Source of the DNA: Streptomyces pluripotens
GTDB lineage: Bacteria > Actinomycetota > Actinomycetes > Streptomycetales > Streptomycetaceae
Direction of reading: 5' to 3'
Assembly: GCF_000802245.2 (NCBI RefSeq)
Contig: NZ_CP021080.1
Span: 3,472,001 to 3,536,000 of the forward strand
DNA: 64,000 bases
Below the pieces are notes generated by a model. It was not told where the DNA came from, searched no databases, and saw nothing but the letters and a program-made list of their open reading frames with translations. Below, one piece after another: positions 38,085 through 45,290 of this stretch. Made by a program: the position numbers and the translations under genes. Each line of letters opens with the position of its first letter. The first letter of the stretch is position 1.

Positions 38085-38128
38085 GTGGGGCTAACAGGAT
38101 TTGAACCTGTGGCCTCATCCTTATCAGG
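38085..38128. repeat. attR: truncated tRNA-Ile 3' copy
   Basis: This 44-bp perfect direct repeat of 48091-48134 spans the anticodon 3' side, T-arm and acceptor of tRNA-Ile on the minus strand. It breaks off right after CCTTATCAGG. Confidence 0.95.
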
Positions 38129-38224
38129 TCGATCACGGGGGGCCATCGACGTCGGTCAACCGGCTGGAACCCTCGGCTGATCGGTCGCCGACGTTCGGCA
38201 CCGATCGCGGTTGTCCGTGCCTGT

Positions 38225-38245
38225 TGGTGTCAGCCGCTGGTGTCA
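38225..38245. promoter_or_regulatory. Candidate integrase arm-type sites (left end)
   Basis: Two TGGTGTCA direct copies (38225-38232 and 38238-38245) have a 13-bp period. The same pair and period occur at the other end of the element (48031-48051). Confidence 0.55.
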
Positions 38246-38524
38246 GACATCAACGAGCTTCTTGACGTATTGCCTGACAGAGACTACGGCCACCGCCGCC
38301 GTGTCATTCGGCTTCGTCGGAGACGGCCCCAGGATCAGTCTCCGCGCGCCGACGTCGCATTCGCTGGGCCGCTGCGCCAACCAGACTGATGAAGGCTCCA
38401 CTGAGGATGTTGATAGAGAGATCGCGAACGAGTGACCACACGTGGGCGTAGATGCGCCATGGGGCCGGCCGCGCATCGCACTCCTCACATGCACAGTCCA
38501 AACGAAGATTGGCAGAACGCTGGC

Positions 38525-38902
38525 TCAGCCCCGGCCCGAAGCAGACGCCAGCGAGAAAGGCGACGTTGCGCCTAGCTCGCTGGATTCCGGGGTCCGGCGC
38601 TGTGCAAGGTGATGGTGAAGCGAGACGCCTAGTGATTGGCTTCTGGTTCGCTCGCGATGGGCGGCTGAGTCGATCACCTGGCGATGCCGTTGCGCTGCGG
38701 TGCGCACCTTCGTGATCACAGACCAACGGGAAAACGGGACACGCACGCCGCACTGCGGGACCGTGACCAGGTTCGCGCACTCCAAAGTGGTGAACAGCAA
38801 GTCACACGCGGAACACCTGCGGCGACGCCTGATCGTCGATCCGTGATTACTCACTTCGGCAACGACGACACGCGTTGGAGCGGCACAAGAGGGGCAGCGC
38901 AT
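38525..38902 (-). CDS. NrdR-like zinc-ribbon protein, truncated ATP-cone
   Basis: The product of about 125 residues starts MRCPSCAAP and has a four-Cys zinc ribbon (Cys3, Cys6, Cys30, Cys33) around GSTIRRRRRCSACDLLFTTLE. Then PFSRWSVITKVRTAAQ aligns with the start of the NrdR ATP-cone. The rest of the cone is replaced by a different tail, so nucleotide sensing would be lost. ATG 38902 has AAGGGG upstream. It lies in the AICE cargo end. It could be a decayed gene or a short regulator that keeps the DNA-binding ribbon. Confidence 0.6.
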   Translation of the reverse strand: MRCPSCAAPTRVVVAEVSNHGSTIRRRRRCSACDLLFTTLECANLVTVPQCGVRVPFSRWSVITKVRTAAQRHRQVIDSAAHRERTRSQSLGVSLHHHLAQRRTPESSELGATSPFSLASASGRG

Positions 38903-38930
38903 GAGCGACACCCCTTCCCTAGACGTTGAC

Positions 38931-38960
38931 GGAGGCGGGGTACGCGTGATCCCCGCCTCC
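38931..38960 (-). terminator. Terminator of the interrupted tRNA
   Basis: A perfect 10-bp stem GGAGGCGGGG/CCCCGCCTCC (38931-38940, 38951-38960) follows the 3' end of the tRNA-like gene. Confidence 0.8.
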
Positions 38961-38962
38961 TG

Positions 38963-39049
38963 TGGGCCTGGCGGGACTCGAACCCGCGACCTGCCCTTCG
39001 CGAAAGGGCTGCTCTATCCACTGAGCTACAAGCATTCAAGTTGTAGCCC
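38963..39049 (-). pseudogene. tRNA-like gene interrupted by 14 bases in the acceptor stem
   Basis: D-arm, anticodon arm (GCCCT-TTCGCGA-AGGGC, apparent anticodon CGC) and T-arm (GCGGG-TTCGAGT-CCCGC) are intact. The acceptor half GGGC is separated from TTG by a 14-base insert (39032-39045). Removing it restores GGGCTTG pairing with CAGGCCC. CCA is not encoded. It is probably inactive unless processed. Confidence 0.7.
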
Positions 39050-39123
39050 ACGAAGGGGATTTGAGGCAAATCGGGAATCTAAACGATCACGACACAGACT
39101 CCCGCAACCCACCACCTTCCCCA

Positions 39124-39273
39124 GCTCCCATCCCGTCCGCCGTCGACCCACACACCGTGGAGCGGGCGTGGTTCATGGCGTCCAGGTGGAGCGCGCCACT
39201 GTACGAACGACCTGGACGCCATGGGCCGCGTCTGCTCGGCTCTGCCTGGGTCGACGGTGGACGGGATGGGAGC
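39124..39273. repeat. Large imperfect inverted repeat (64-bp arms, 22-base loop)
   Basis: Left arm 39124-39187 pairs with right arm 39210-39273 at 53 of 64 positions. There are near-perfect outer (27 bp, one mismatch) and inner (14 bp, none) blocks. Seven of the 11 mismatches would be G-U wobbles in a plus-strand RNA. No protein gene covers it. Confidence 0.8.
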
Positions 39274-39625
39274 ACCCCGCGCACGCCACTACGGACCCGC
39301 GTCCGGGAACGGCGCCCCCTCCATCCCGGTGCCGGCCGATCCCCCGCCGGAGGCATCGTCTTGACCGTGCCGCGCTATGCGGTGATCGACTCATGGCTTC
39401 CGGCCCTATCCACATGTGGGCGCGCGTCGGCGGCGGCAGCGCCGAGCGGGCCGAAGGCAGGAGCGCGGGCGCAGCCAGAGCCGGGAAGCGCGCCCGGCGG
39501 AGCGGAGCGCAGCCGGGGCTTGATGAGGTAGAGAAACCTGTAACAGCTCATGGCCTGTCCGGGCCTGGGCAGAGATGCCGTCTCCGTGGTGATCTGGCAG
39601 TTCAGTCACACGCGAGGGGGCAGGT
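39274..39625. other. Gap between the inverted repeat and the NERD gene
   Basis: No gene is recognised. The stretch is GC-rich and ends with AGGGGGCAGGT, the ribosome site of the NERD gene. Confidence 0.35.
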
Positions 39626-40243
39626 GTGCAGTCGTTGGCAGATGACTTGGCGCGGAATCGGCCGGGCGACGCGGTGCGCCGCAAGATCCGCGAGTTACAG
39701 CCGAACCCTCTGCTGAGACTGATCGACCGGTGGCGACCCGATACGGACATCTACAACTGGGCTGTCGGCCTCCGTGGTGAACTGCTCACCGCCCGGCGAC
39801 TGAGCAGGCTCCGTGGCCATGGATGGTTCACCCTTCACGCTGTCCAGTGGGTGACCGGCACGGACATCGATCACCTCACCATCGGACCAGCCGGCGTCTT
39901 CTCCATCAACTCCAAGCGGCACCGGGGAAAGACGGTCTGGTACGGAGACAGGGCTATCACTGTGAACGGCACTCCTACCCGCCACATCGCGGCCAGCCAG
40001 TCCGAAGCGCGTCGGGTGTCCCGCACCCTGTCCGAACACTGCGGATTCGATGTGCCAGTCCGCCCCGTGATCTCTGTCGTGCACGCAGGGAAGCTCACCG
40101 TCAAGAGCGCCAATCCGCCGGTGCTCGTCCTCGCTGTCGATCAACTCGACCGAGTTCTGTCCGGGCTGACGCCGACGCTGTCAGCCGACCAGGTGTCCCA
40201 CATCTACGGAGTCGCACGACGGGCTCAAATCTGGTCTGGCTGA
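39626..40243 (+). CDS. NERD (nuclease-related) domain protein
   Basis: The 205-residue protein has a NERD domain at about 45-150: GLRGELLTARRL supplies the first Glu, DIDHLTIGPAGVF the Asp, and INSKRHRGK the N-x-K motif of this restriction-endonuclease-like fold. GTG 39626 has GGGGGCAGG upstream. It lies between the cargo end and the repressor gene of the AICE and converges on the repressor gene. NERD proteins are thought to act on DNA; this one's substrate is unknown. Confidence 0.82.
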   Translation: MQSLADDLARNRPGDAVRRKIRELQPNPLLRLIDRWRPDTDIYNWAVGLRGELLTARRLSRLRGHGWFTLHAVQWVTGTDIDHLTIGPAGVFSINSKRHRGKTVWYGDRAITVNGTPTRHIAASQSEARRVSRTLSEHCGFDVPVRPVISVVHAGKLTVKSANPPVLVLAVDQLDRVLSGLTPTLSADQVSHIYGVARRAQIWSG

Positions 40244-41002
40244 TCAGGCGTCGAAGTCGTACTCAAGGACGTAAGAGGCTGCGTCAAGCGTCATTTCGTT
40301 GATCTCCACGGGGCGCCCCTCGTCTGCGAACGCGGTTCGGCAGATGAGTATGACCGGCGTACCTGCGGAGATTCTCAACTGCGCTGCCTCGTCCTTCGTG
40401 GGCATCCGTGAGCGGATCTCTTCGCGGAAGTGCACTGGCTTGTAGCCGAGTTCAGCAAGGCGGGCGTACGTTCCGCCGGGCCCCGTGTCCTCCTGAGTGA
40501 TCGCCGACCCTGCGACCACCGCCGTGGGGAGATAGCTCGTCGCGAGGAGAACGGGCTTCCCGTCCAAGACAAACCGCCGGCGTCGGACGCAGACGGTGTC
40601 CCCTTCGCTCAGGTCCAACACCTGCCCGATCTGCTCCGGTGCGGCTTCCTCCGACACCGTCACCTGATCCACCACAAGGGTGCGGTTCTCGATGTCGGCA
40701 GACCAGATGGACCGGCCACTGCCCCACTGCTCCTGCGCAAGCCGCTGGATGCCTCGGCGCCTCAACGGACGGAAGGATCGGACGAAGACGCCGGCGCCCT
40801 TGCGGGATTCGGCAACGCCCTCGTCCTTGAGCACGCTCAACGCCTGACGCGCTGTCATGCGGGCCACGCCATGCGCGGCCATCAGATCGTTCTCCCCCGG
40901 AAGCCGATCACCAGGACCGTACTCGCCCGACTGGATCGCTTCTCGTAGAGAGTCCGCAATCCGCTGGTACTTCGGCCGACGGTCGTCGTCGGTGGTGGCC
41001 AT
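40244..41002 (-). CDS. GntR-family repressor (KorSA type)
   Basis: The 252-residue protein has an N-terminal GntR winged helix (residues 8-75, ENDLMAAHGVARMTARQALS) and a C-terminal UTRA/HutC effector domain (about 95-245, with LDLSEGDTVCVRRRRF). In pSAM2-type elements KorSA represses the pra/replication-transfer genes; here TCTAGA-cored repeats directly upstream look like its operators. ATG 41002 lies 13 bases past AGGAGGG on the minus strand. Confidence 0.88.
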   Translation of the reverse strand: MATTDDDRRPKYQRIADSLREAIQSGEYGPGDRLPGENDLMAAHGVARMTARQALSVLKDEGVAESRKGAGVFVRSFRPLRRRGIQRLAQEQWGSGRSIWSADIENRTLVVDQVTVSEEAAPEQIGQVLDLSEGDTVCVRRRRFVLDGKPVLLATSYLPTAVVAGSAITQEDTGPGGTYARLAELGYKPVHFREEIRSRMPTKDEAAQLRISAGTPVILICRTAFADEGRPVEINEMTLDAASYVLEYDFDA

Positions 41003-41020
41003 TCGGGAGCCCTCCTCTCT

Positions 41021-41152
41021 TCTCTAGACAGCCTAGGCCATGGGTAGGTCGCTCGCTCTGTGCGTGTATCCGCAATCCTTCGACGACAACATCTCTAGAC
41101 ATCTCTCTTGACTACGTCTCTAGAGATGTGCTCCCATGGGGATGTCTAGAGA
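41021..41152. promoter_or_regulatory. Repeated TCTAGA-cored operators in the divergent transfer/repressor promoter region
   Basis: Four copies sharing TCTAGA occur at 41021-41029 (TCTCTAGAC), 41092-41100 (TCTCTAGAC), 41116-41126 (GTCTCTAGAGA) and 41144-41152 (GTCTAGAGA). They lie between the repressor gene and the plus-strand transfer genes. A TTGACT near 41109 may be a -35 element. Confidence 0.75.
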
Positions 41153-41191
41153 GGTCGCGCAAGGTGGCCTCACAGAACGAGGGATGTGCTG

Positions 41192-41521
41192 ATGCCGTCT
41201 TTCAAGATCGACACGTCGACCGCTGTGGTGTTCGTCGCGACCGCGCCGGAACCGAAGATGGTCAACAAGAAGACCGGTGAGCGGGCCGTGGACCGGGAGA
41301 CCAACGCGAGCCTCTCGACCGTGGGTCTGCTGGTCTCGGACGAGGGGGAGGGGAACCTCTACCAGGTGACCGTGCCGGAGACCGGTCTCCCCGAGGGTCT
41401 GGCGCCGGGTATGCCGGTGAAGGTCATCGGCCTGAAGGCGCGTGACTGGGAGAACGAGTTCAACGGCCAGAAGCGGCACGGGATCTCGTTCCGCGCGGTC
41501 GCGATCACCCCGGCGGCCTGA
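41192..41521 (+). CDS. AICE conserved protein upstream of the translocase
   Basis: The 109-residue protein starts MPSFKIDTSTAVVFVATAPE. It contains an OB-like beta-rich pattern (VGLLVSDEGEGNLYQVTVPE, VKVIGLKARDW). ATG 41192 is preferred, with GAGGGATG upstream. It ends 2 bases before the translocase start, so it is co-transcribed. Homologues are commonly seen at this place in AICEs; the function is not established. Confidence 0.82.
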   Translation: MPSFKIDTSTAVVFVATAPEPKMVNKKTGERAVDRETNASLSTVGLLVSDEGEGNLYQVTVPETGLPEGLAPGMPVKVIGLKARDWENEFNGQKRHGISFRAVAITPAA

Positions 41522-41523
41522 CG

Positions 41524-42864
41524 ATGACCGACCTGACGATGTGGCTGGAGGCCACGGGAGCCCTGGCCGGTGCCGGCGGTCTCGGCTACGCGAAGGTCCG
41601 CGCGCCGCGTGTGTACTGGCCGCTGGTCGGGATGCCGGTCACGTGGGGTCGCTTCACCCTCTCGTACCGGTCGACCATGGACGTGTGCGGCTTGACGGTG
41701 CAGCCGTCGGGTCTGCGGGCGTTCATGACTCGCAGCGTCGCCCGTCGTGAGGTTCAGCCGGTCCCGCCGAAGATCCGCCGGGTACGCGGTACGTCGACCG
41801 GGCTGCGGGTGACCCTGCGGCTTCCCGCCGGCCTGGAGCCCGCCGACGTGATCGCCTCCTCGGAACGACTCCGGCACGCCTGGGGCGTCCACTCCGTGAC
41901 CGTGGCCGAGACGAAGCCCGGCTTCGTGGAACTGCGGATGACCGGCTATGACGTGCTGCGCCGGGTGCGGATGCCCCGCAAGGCTCGCCCGCACGGCATG
42001 GCCGTTCCGGTCGCGGTGCGTGAGGACGGGACCGCGTTCGAGCGGGACTACCGCAAGGCACCGATGGCGCTCACCCTGGGCGCCAACCACTCCGGCAAGT
42101 CCATGTATCAGCGCAACCTGATCAAGGGGCTCGCGCAACTGCCGGTGGCCCTGGTCGGCGTCGACTGCAAGCGCGGGGTGGAACAGTCCGCCTTCGCGCA
42201 CCGCCTGTCGGCGCTGGTCACCAACCCCGACGATGCCGCCTCACTGCTCGGCGTGCTGGTCGCGGAGATGGAAGACCGCTTCGACCTGCTGAGCCGTCAC
42301 GGCGTCTCGGACCTGTGGGAACTCCCCGCAGAGCTGCAGCCGGTGCCGGTGGTCGTCCTGGTCGATGAGGTGGCGGAACTGTTCCTGATCTCCTCCAAGA
42401 AGGATGAGGAGCGCCGGGAGCGGATCGTCACCGCGCTGATCCGGCTCGCGCAGATGGCCCGCGCGATCGGCATCTATCTGGAGATCTGCGGGCAGCGCTT
42501 CGGCTCCGACCTGGGCAAGGGCGCCACCATGCTCCGCGCTCAGCTCACCGGCCGTGTGGTGCACCGCGTCAACGACAAGCAGACCGCCGAAATGGGCCTG
42601 GCCGATGTGGCCCCGGATGCGGTCCCGGCGGCGAGCCTGATCCCGATGAACCGTCCCGGAACCGCTGTCGCGGCGGACTCCTCGGGCGGCTGGTCGAAGA
42701 TCCGCACCCCGAACACATCCCGCGATGAAGTCGTTGCGGTCTGCCGGGAGTTCGCCCACCTGGTCCCGGATCTGCCGTTCCTCGACCCGTTCCGCCCCTA
42801 CGTTCCCGCCCCTGTGCCGGCGGCTGGTCCGTCGCTGCTCAAGCCCCGACCCGTCACCGAGTAA
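41524..42864 (+). CDS. traSA: TraSA-type FtsK/SpoIIIE-like conjugative DNA translocase
   Basis: The 446-residue protein has an N-terminal segment with short hydrophobic stretches and an FtsK-like ATPase. Its Walker A is GANHSGKS (residues 186-193) and its Walker B-like segment is PVVVLVDEVAELF. A RGR/LGQ-style segment (MARAIGIYLEICGQRFGSDL) follows. One such hexameric protein moves double-stranded AICE DNA between hyphae. It is the second gene of the transfer operon, facing away from the repressor gene. Confidence 0.92.
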   Translation: MTDLTMWLEATGALAGAGGLGYAKVRAPRVYWPLVGMPVTWGRFTLSYRSTMDVCGLTVQPSGLRAFMTRSVARREVQPVPPKIRRVRGTSTGLRVTLRLPAGLEPADVIASSERLRHAWGVHSVTVAETKPGFVELRMTGYDVLRRVRMPRKARPHGMAVPVAVREDGTAFERDYRKAPMALTLGANHSGKSMYQRNLIKGLAQLPVALVGVDCKRGVEQSAFAHRLSALVTNPDDAASLLGVLVAEMEDRFDLLSRHGVSDLWELPAELQPVPVVVLVDEVAELFLISSKKDEERRERIVTALIRLAQMARAIGIYLEICGQRFGSDLGKGATMLRAQLTGRVVHRVNDKQTAEMGLADVAPDAVPAASLIPMNRPGTAVAADSSGGWSKIRTPNTSRDEVVAVCREFAHLVPDLPFLDPFRPYVPAPVPAAGPSLLKPRPVTE

Positions 42865-42946
42865 CACCCGCTCCACCCCGGTCGGCGCGACCGCATCGCG
42901 CCAGGTCCCTACCCGAGCCATGCCCGAACGCAGGGAGGTACGCACG

Positions 42947-43204
42947 ATGTCCGCCTCTATGTCCTTCCACGGGGAGCCCTCCACCTGGGTCCACGTTCAC
43001 GACTACGGCACCGTCCACCCGCCCATCCTGGCCCTCGACGGAGACGGCTACCACCTGACCATCTCGGTCTTCGAGAGCCGCTCACCCGCCGACCACAAGG
43101 CGTTCGCCGAGAGCCTCGCAAAGACGGTGACCGGCTACCTCGCGGCCGTGGACCGCTGGGCCGCCGCGCAGATGGCCGACACCGCGACCACGCAGGACGC
43201 GTGA
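42947..43204 (+). CDS. Small AICE protein
   Basis: The 85-residue protein has a beta-rich segment (WVHVHDYGTVHPPILALDGD, YHLTISVFE) and a helical tail. ATG 42947 has GGGAGGT 7 bases upstream. Its stop overlaps the GTG of the next gene by 4 bases. No function is assigned. Confidence 0.78.
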   Translation: MSASMSFHGEPSTWVHVHDYGTVHPPILALDGDGYHLTISVFESRSPADHKAFAESLAKTVTGYLAAVDRWAAAQMADTATTQDA

Positions 43205-43392
43205 TCGCCGTGGCCGCACGGAAGATCCCCGACCCGTTGACCGCCGACCCGGAGCCCGCGAAGTGCCCGACGTGCCACGGCTCCGGGGAGGTCTCCCGCA
43301 CCGTCCGCGTCGGCCGCAAGCGCCGCACCGTCGGCCAACAGACCGGCTTGTGCCTGGCCTGCCTCGGGTCCGGCGAAGCCCCCACCGACTGA
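43201..43392 (+). CDS. Small zinc-ribbon protein
   Basis: The 63-residue protein has two CxxC pairs, CPTCHGSGE and CLACLGSGE, like the DnaJ zinc-binding CxxCxGxG repeat. It overlaps the previous gene by 4 bases and is probably a metal-binding accessory of the element. The function is not known. Confidence 0.78.
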   Translation: MIAVAARKIPDPLTADPEPAKCPTCHGSGEVSRTVRVGRKRRTVGQQTGLCLACLGSGEAPTD

Positions 43393-43469
43393 AACCCCGC
43401 CGGGGCTGGGCGGCCGGACACCGTTCCCCGCCCGCCCCTGGCCCGACTCCCTGAAGGGAGGTGCCCCGC

Positions 43470-44135
43470 ATGTCCCGCTCTATCCGCCCGGATGCCGTAC
43501 TCGTACAGGCCGTCATCGCCGGCGCGCTGTCCTTCGCCCATCTGCACGACTTGGCCGAAGCGGCCGGACAATCCGGCTGGAAGGCATGGGCCTACCCGGT
43601 CTCGGTCGACCTGCTGTTGGTCGCCGCCTGGCGACGGCTGCGCACGGCCCGCCGCGACCGGTCCGCCTGGACCTGGTTCGTGATCGCCCTGTTCGCCTCG
43701 CTCGGCGCGAACATCGCCACCGCCGGACTCCTCGACCTGGCCCACGTGCCTGCCTGGCTGTGCATCCTCGTCGCGGGCTGGCCCGCGCTGGCCTTCCTCG
43801 GCGGAACCCTCCTGGTCCACTCGCCCGACGCATCGGCCGTTCCTGCACAGCCTGTGGACGAACCGGCGGCGCCGGAAGTCGAGATGCACCGCACCGACGA
43901 ACCCGCCGCCGACCCGGCCCCCGCCGCGACCGTGCCGGAGTTGACCCCCGCACCGCCCAAGCCCGCGCCCGGCGCCCCCGCTGTTCCGGTCGCGCTGCTC
44001 GACCACGCCCGGAAGATCGCCGATGCCCACCGGGCCTTCACCGGGTCCCCTATGCCCGCCGACGCCCTGTCCGCCCGGCTCCAACTGCCCGCCCCGATGG
44101 CCGGCGCCATCGCCGCTGAACTCCAACTCACCTGA
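43470..44135 (+). CDS. DUF2637 membrane protein (SpdB type)
   Basis: The 221-residue protein has four hydrophobic segments in its first 115 residues (SWKAWAYPVSVDLLLVAAW-like, WFVIALFASLGANIATAGLL and others). A Pro/Ala-rich linker and a C-terminal helical winged-helix-like segment (ALLDHARKIADAHRAF) follow. Spd proteins enable intramycelial spread of pSAM2-like elements. ATG 43470 has GGAGGT upstream. Confidence 0.83.
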   Translation: MSRSIRPDAVLVQAVIAGALSFAHLHDLAEAAGQSGWKAWAYPVSVDLLLVAAWRRLRTARRDRSAWTWFVIALFASLGANIATAGLLDLAHVPAWLCILVAGWPALAFLGGTLLVHSPDASAVPAQPVDEPAAPEVEMHRTDEPAADPAPAATVPELTPAPPKPAPGAPAVPVALLDHARKIADAHRAFTGSPMPADALSARLQLPAPMAGAIAAELQLT

Positions 44136-44155
44136 CCAGGAAGGAGATACCGCCC

Positions 44156-44344
44156 GTGACCGCCTACCGCCGCTTCCGCAACGTGATCCGCATCGGCCCC
44201 GTGCAGGTCGCCACGTCCTACGACGGCCGTGGCCGCGACAAGCACACCGCCGCCTGCACCGCGCCCGGCTGCGGCTTCGCCGCCGACTACGACACCCGCG
44301 CCGGCGCCGAACTCGCCGCCCGCACCCACCGCTGCAAGGCCTGA
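44156..44344 (+). CDS. Mobile element transfer protein
   Basis: The 62-residue protein has a conserved start (YRRFRNVIRIGPVQVATSYD) and a C-terminal zinc-ribbon-like CTAPGCGFAADYD with a late HRC. This small family occurs in most pSAM2-like elements between the Spd genes. GTG 44156 follows GGAGATA. Biochemical function is unknown. Confidence 0.85.
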   Translation: MTAYRRFRNVIRIGPVQVATSYDGRGRDKHTAACTAPGCGFAADYDTRAGAELAARTHRCKA

Positions 44345-44358
44345 CAGGAGACCACGCC

Positions 44359-44514
44359 ATGGACGTACCGCTCTGGCTCGCCCTGCTCGTCGTCGGATGG
44401 CTCGGCGTCAAGCTCGCCCGCCCGCCGTGGTGGCTGGTCGCCGTGCTCCTGGTCGGCGGCTACCTCGTCGCCGGAAGCTTCCTCGCCCCCGCCCTCGGCA
44501 CCGTCCTCAAGTAG
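44359..44514 (+). CDS. Small double-span membrane protein
   Basis: The 51-residue protein consists almost entirely of two helices (PLWLALLVVGWLGVKLA and WWLVAVLLVGGYLVAGSFLA). ATG 44359 has CAGGAG 9 bases upstream. Placed between spread-type genes, it is presumably a spread accessory. Confidence 0.75.
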   Translation: MDVPLWLALLVVGWLGVKLARPPWWLVAVLLVGGYLVAGSFLAPALGTVLK

Positions 44515-44528
44515 AAGGGAACCGCCTC

Positions 44529-44840
44529 GTGTTCACGCCGAAGTACCCGCCCCAGGACACCGCACCGCCCGCCACGGCCACCGCCCCGACCGCCTACACC
44601 CCGGCGCCCGTCCAGTCGTCGGCCCCCGCGCCGGTCCCGGTCGCCCCGGCCTCGAACCGGCCCACCGTCCAGCTCACCCCCGGCAGCGCGCTCGCCCTCG
44701 CCGCTGGCGGCGGCGCCGTGGTCCTCGTCGTCGGCGCGGTCCTGGTCTCGCTGCTGCTCGCGGTCGCCATCACCGGCGTCTCCGTCGCCGTGGTCGCAGT
44801 CGTCCTGCGCCTGCTCATCAAGGACCTGCACAAGCACTGA
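44529..44840 (+). CDS. SpdD-like membrane protein
   Basis: The 103-residue protein has a Pro/Ala/Thr-rich N-terminus and two adjacent membrane segments (ALAAGGGAVVLVVGAVLVSL and AVAITGVSVAVVAVVLRLL), ending KDLHKH. A GTG at 44529 follows AAGGGA. The pattern matches SpdD-type spread proteins of Streptomyces plasmids. Confidence 0.8.
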   Translation: MFTPKYPPQDTAPPATATAPTAYTPAPVQSSAPAPVPVAPASNRPTVQLTPGSALALAAGGGAVVLVVGAVLVSLLLAVAITGVSVAVVAVVLRLLIKDLHKH

Positions 44841-44931
44841 ACGGCCCCGGGGCGGCTCTCTCGCCAAAGATCCGCCGCCCCGGCGCCTGCACCCCTTCCA
44901 GACCCAACGGACCCGAAAAGGGAGCCCCATC

Positions 44932-45114
44932 ATGCCCCAGCACGCCCAGAACACCCGCGTCTGCCGCGACTGCGACGGCTTCCCCACCGTCGCCATCACC
45001 ACCGGCACCCGCCACGCCGACGGCACCCGCGCCACCCTCCGCGTCACCTGCCCGACCTGCAAGGGCACCGGCCACACCGCCCCCGCCTCCGTGCTCGCCC
45101 GCGCCGGGAGGTGA
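44932..45114 (+). CDS. Small zinc-finger protein
   Basis: The 60-residue protein has CRDCDGFPT and CPTCKGTGH, a two-CxxC ribbon like that encoded at 43201. ATG 44932 follows AAAGGGAGC. It is followed within 5 bases by another small gene. Confidence 0.78.
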   Translation: MPQHAQNTRVCRDCDGFPTVAITTGTRHADGTRATLRVTCPTCKGTGHTAPASVLARAGR

Positions 45115-45119
45115 CCGCC

Positions 45120-45290
45120 GTGGCCCTCCTGAACTGGCGCTCCGCCGACCACTACGACCCCACCGGCGACAAGCCGTGCGTGATCTGCACCAAGCCCACC
45201 CCGCTCCGCTCCGACCGGGGCAAGCCCGTCCACAAGGTCTGCGCAGAGGACTGGATCGACCGCCACACGCCCGAGGAGGACAACGCGTGA
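45120..45290 (+). CDS. Small CxxC protein preceding rep
   Basis: The 56-residue protein starts VALLNWRSADHYDPTGDKP and has CVICTKPTP and a late VC. A GTG at 45120 has GGGAGG just upstream. Its stop overlaps the GTG of the replication gene by 4 bases, so the two are co-translated. Confidence 0.75.
   Translation: MALLNWRSADHYDPTGDKPCVICTKPTPLRSDRGKPVHKVCAEDWIDRHTPEEDNA

Noticed and set aside
38304..38780. Possible small membrane protein with a CACEEC stretch and a hydrophobic segment in the AICE cargo end
   Set aside because: No usable start codon close to the hydrophobic part, and the longer frame overlaps the NrdR-like gene.
39061..39531. Plus-strand frame across the large inverted repeat
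   Set aside because: The sequence is better explained by the inverted repeat; the frame has no domain and no ribosome site.
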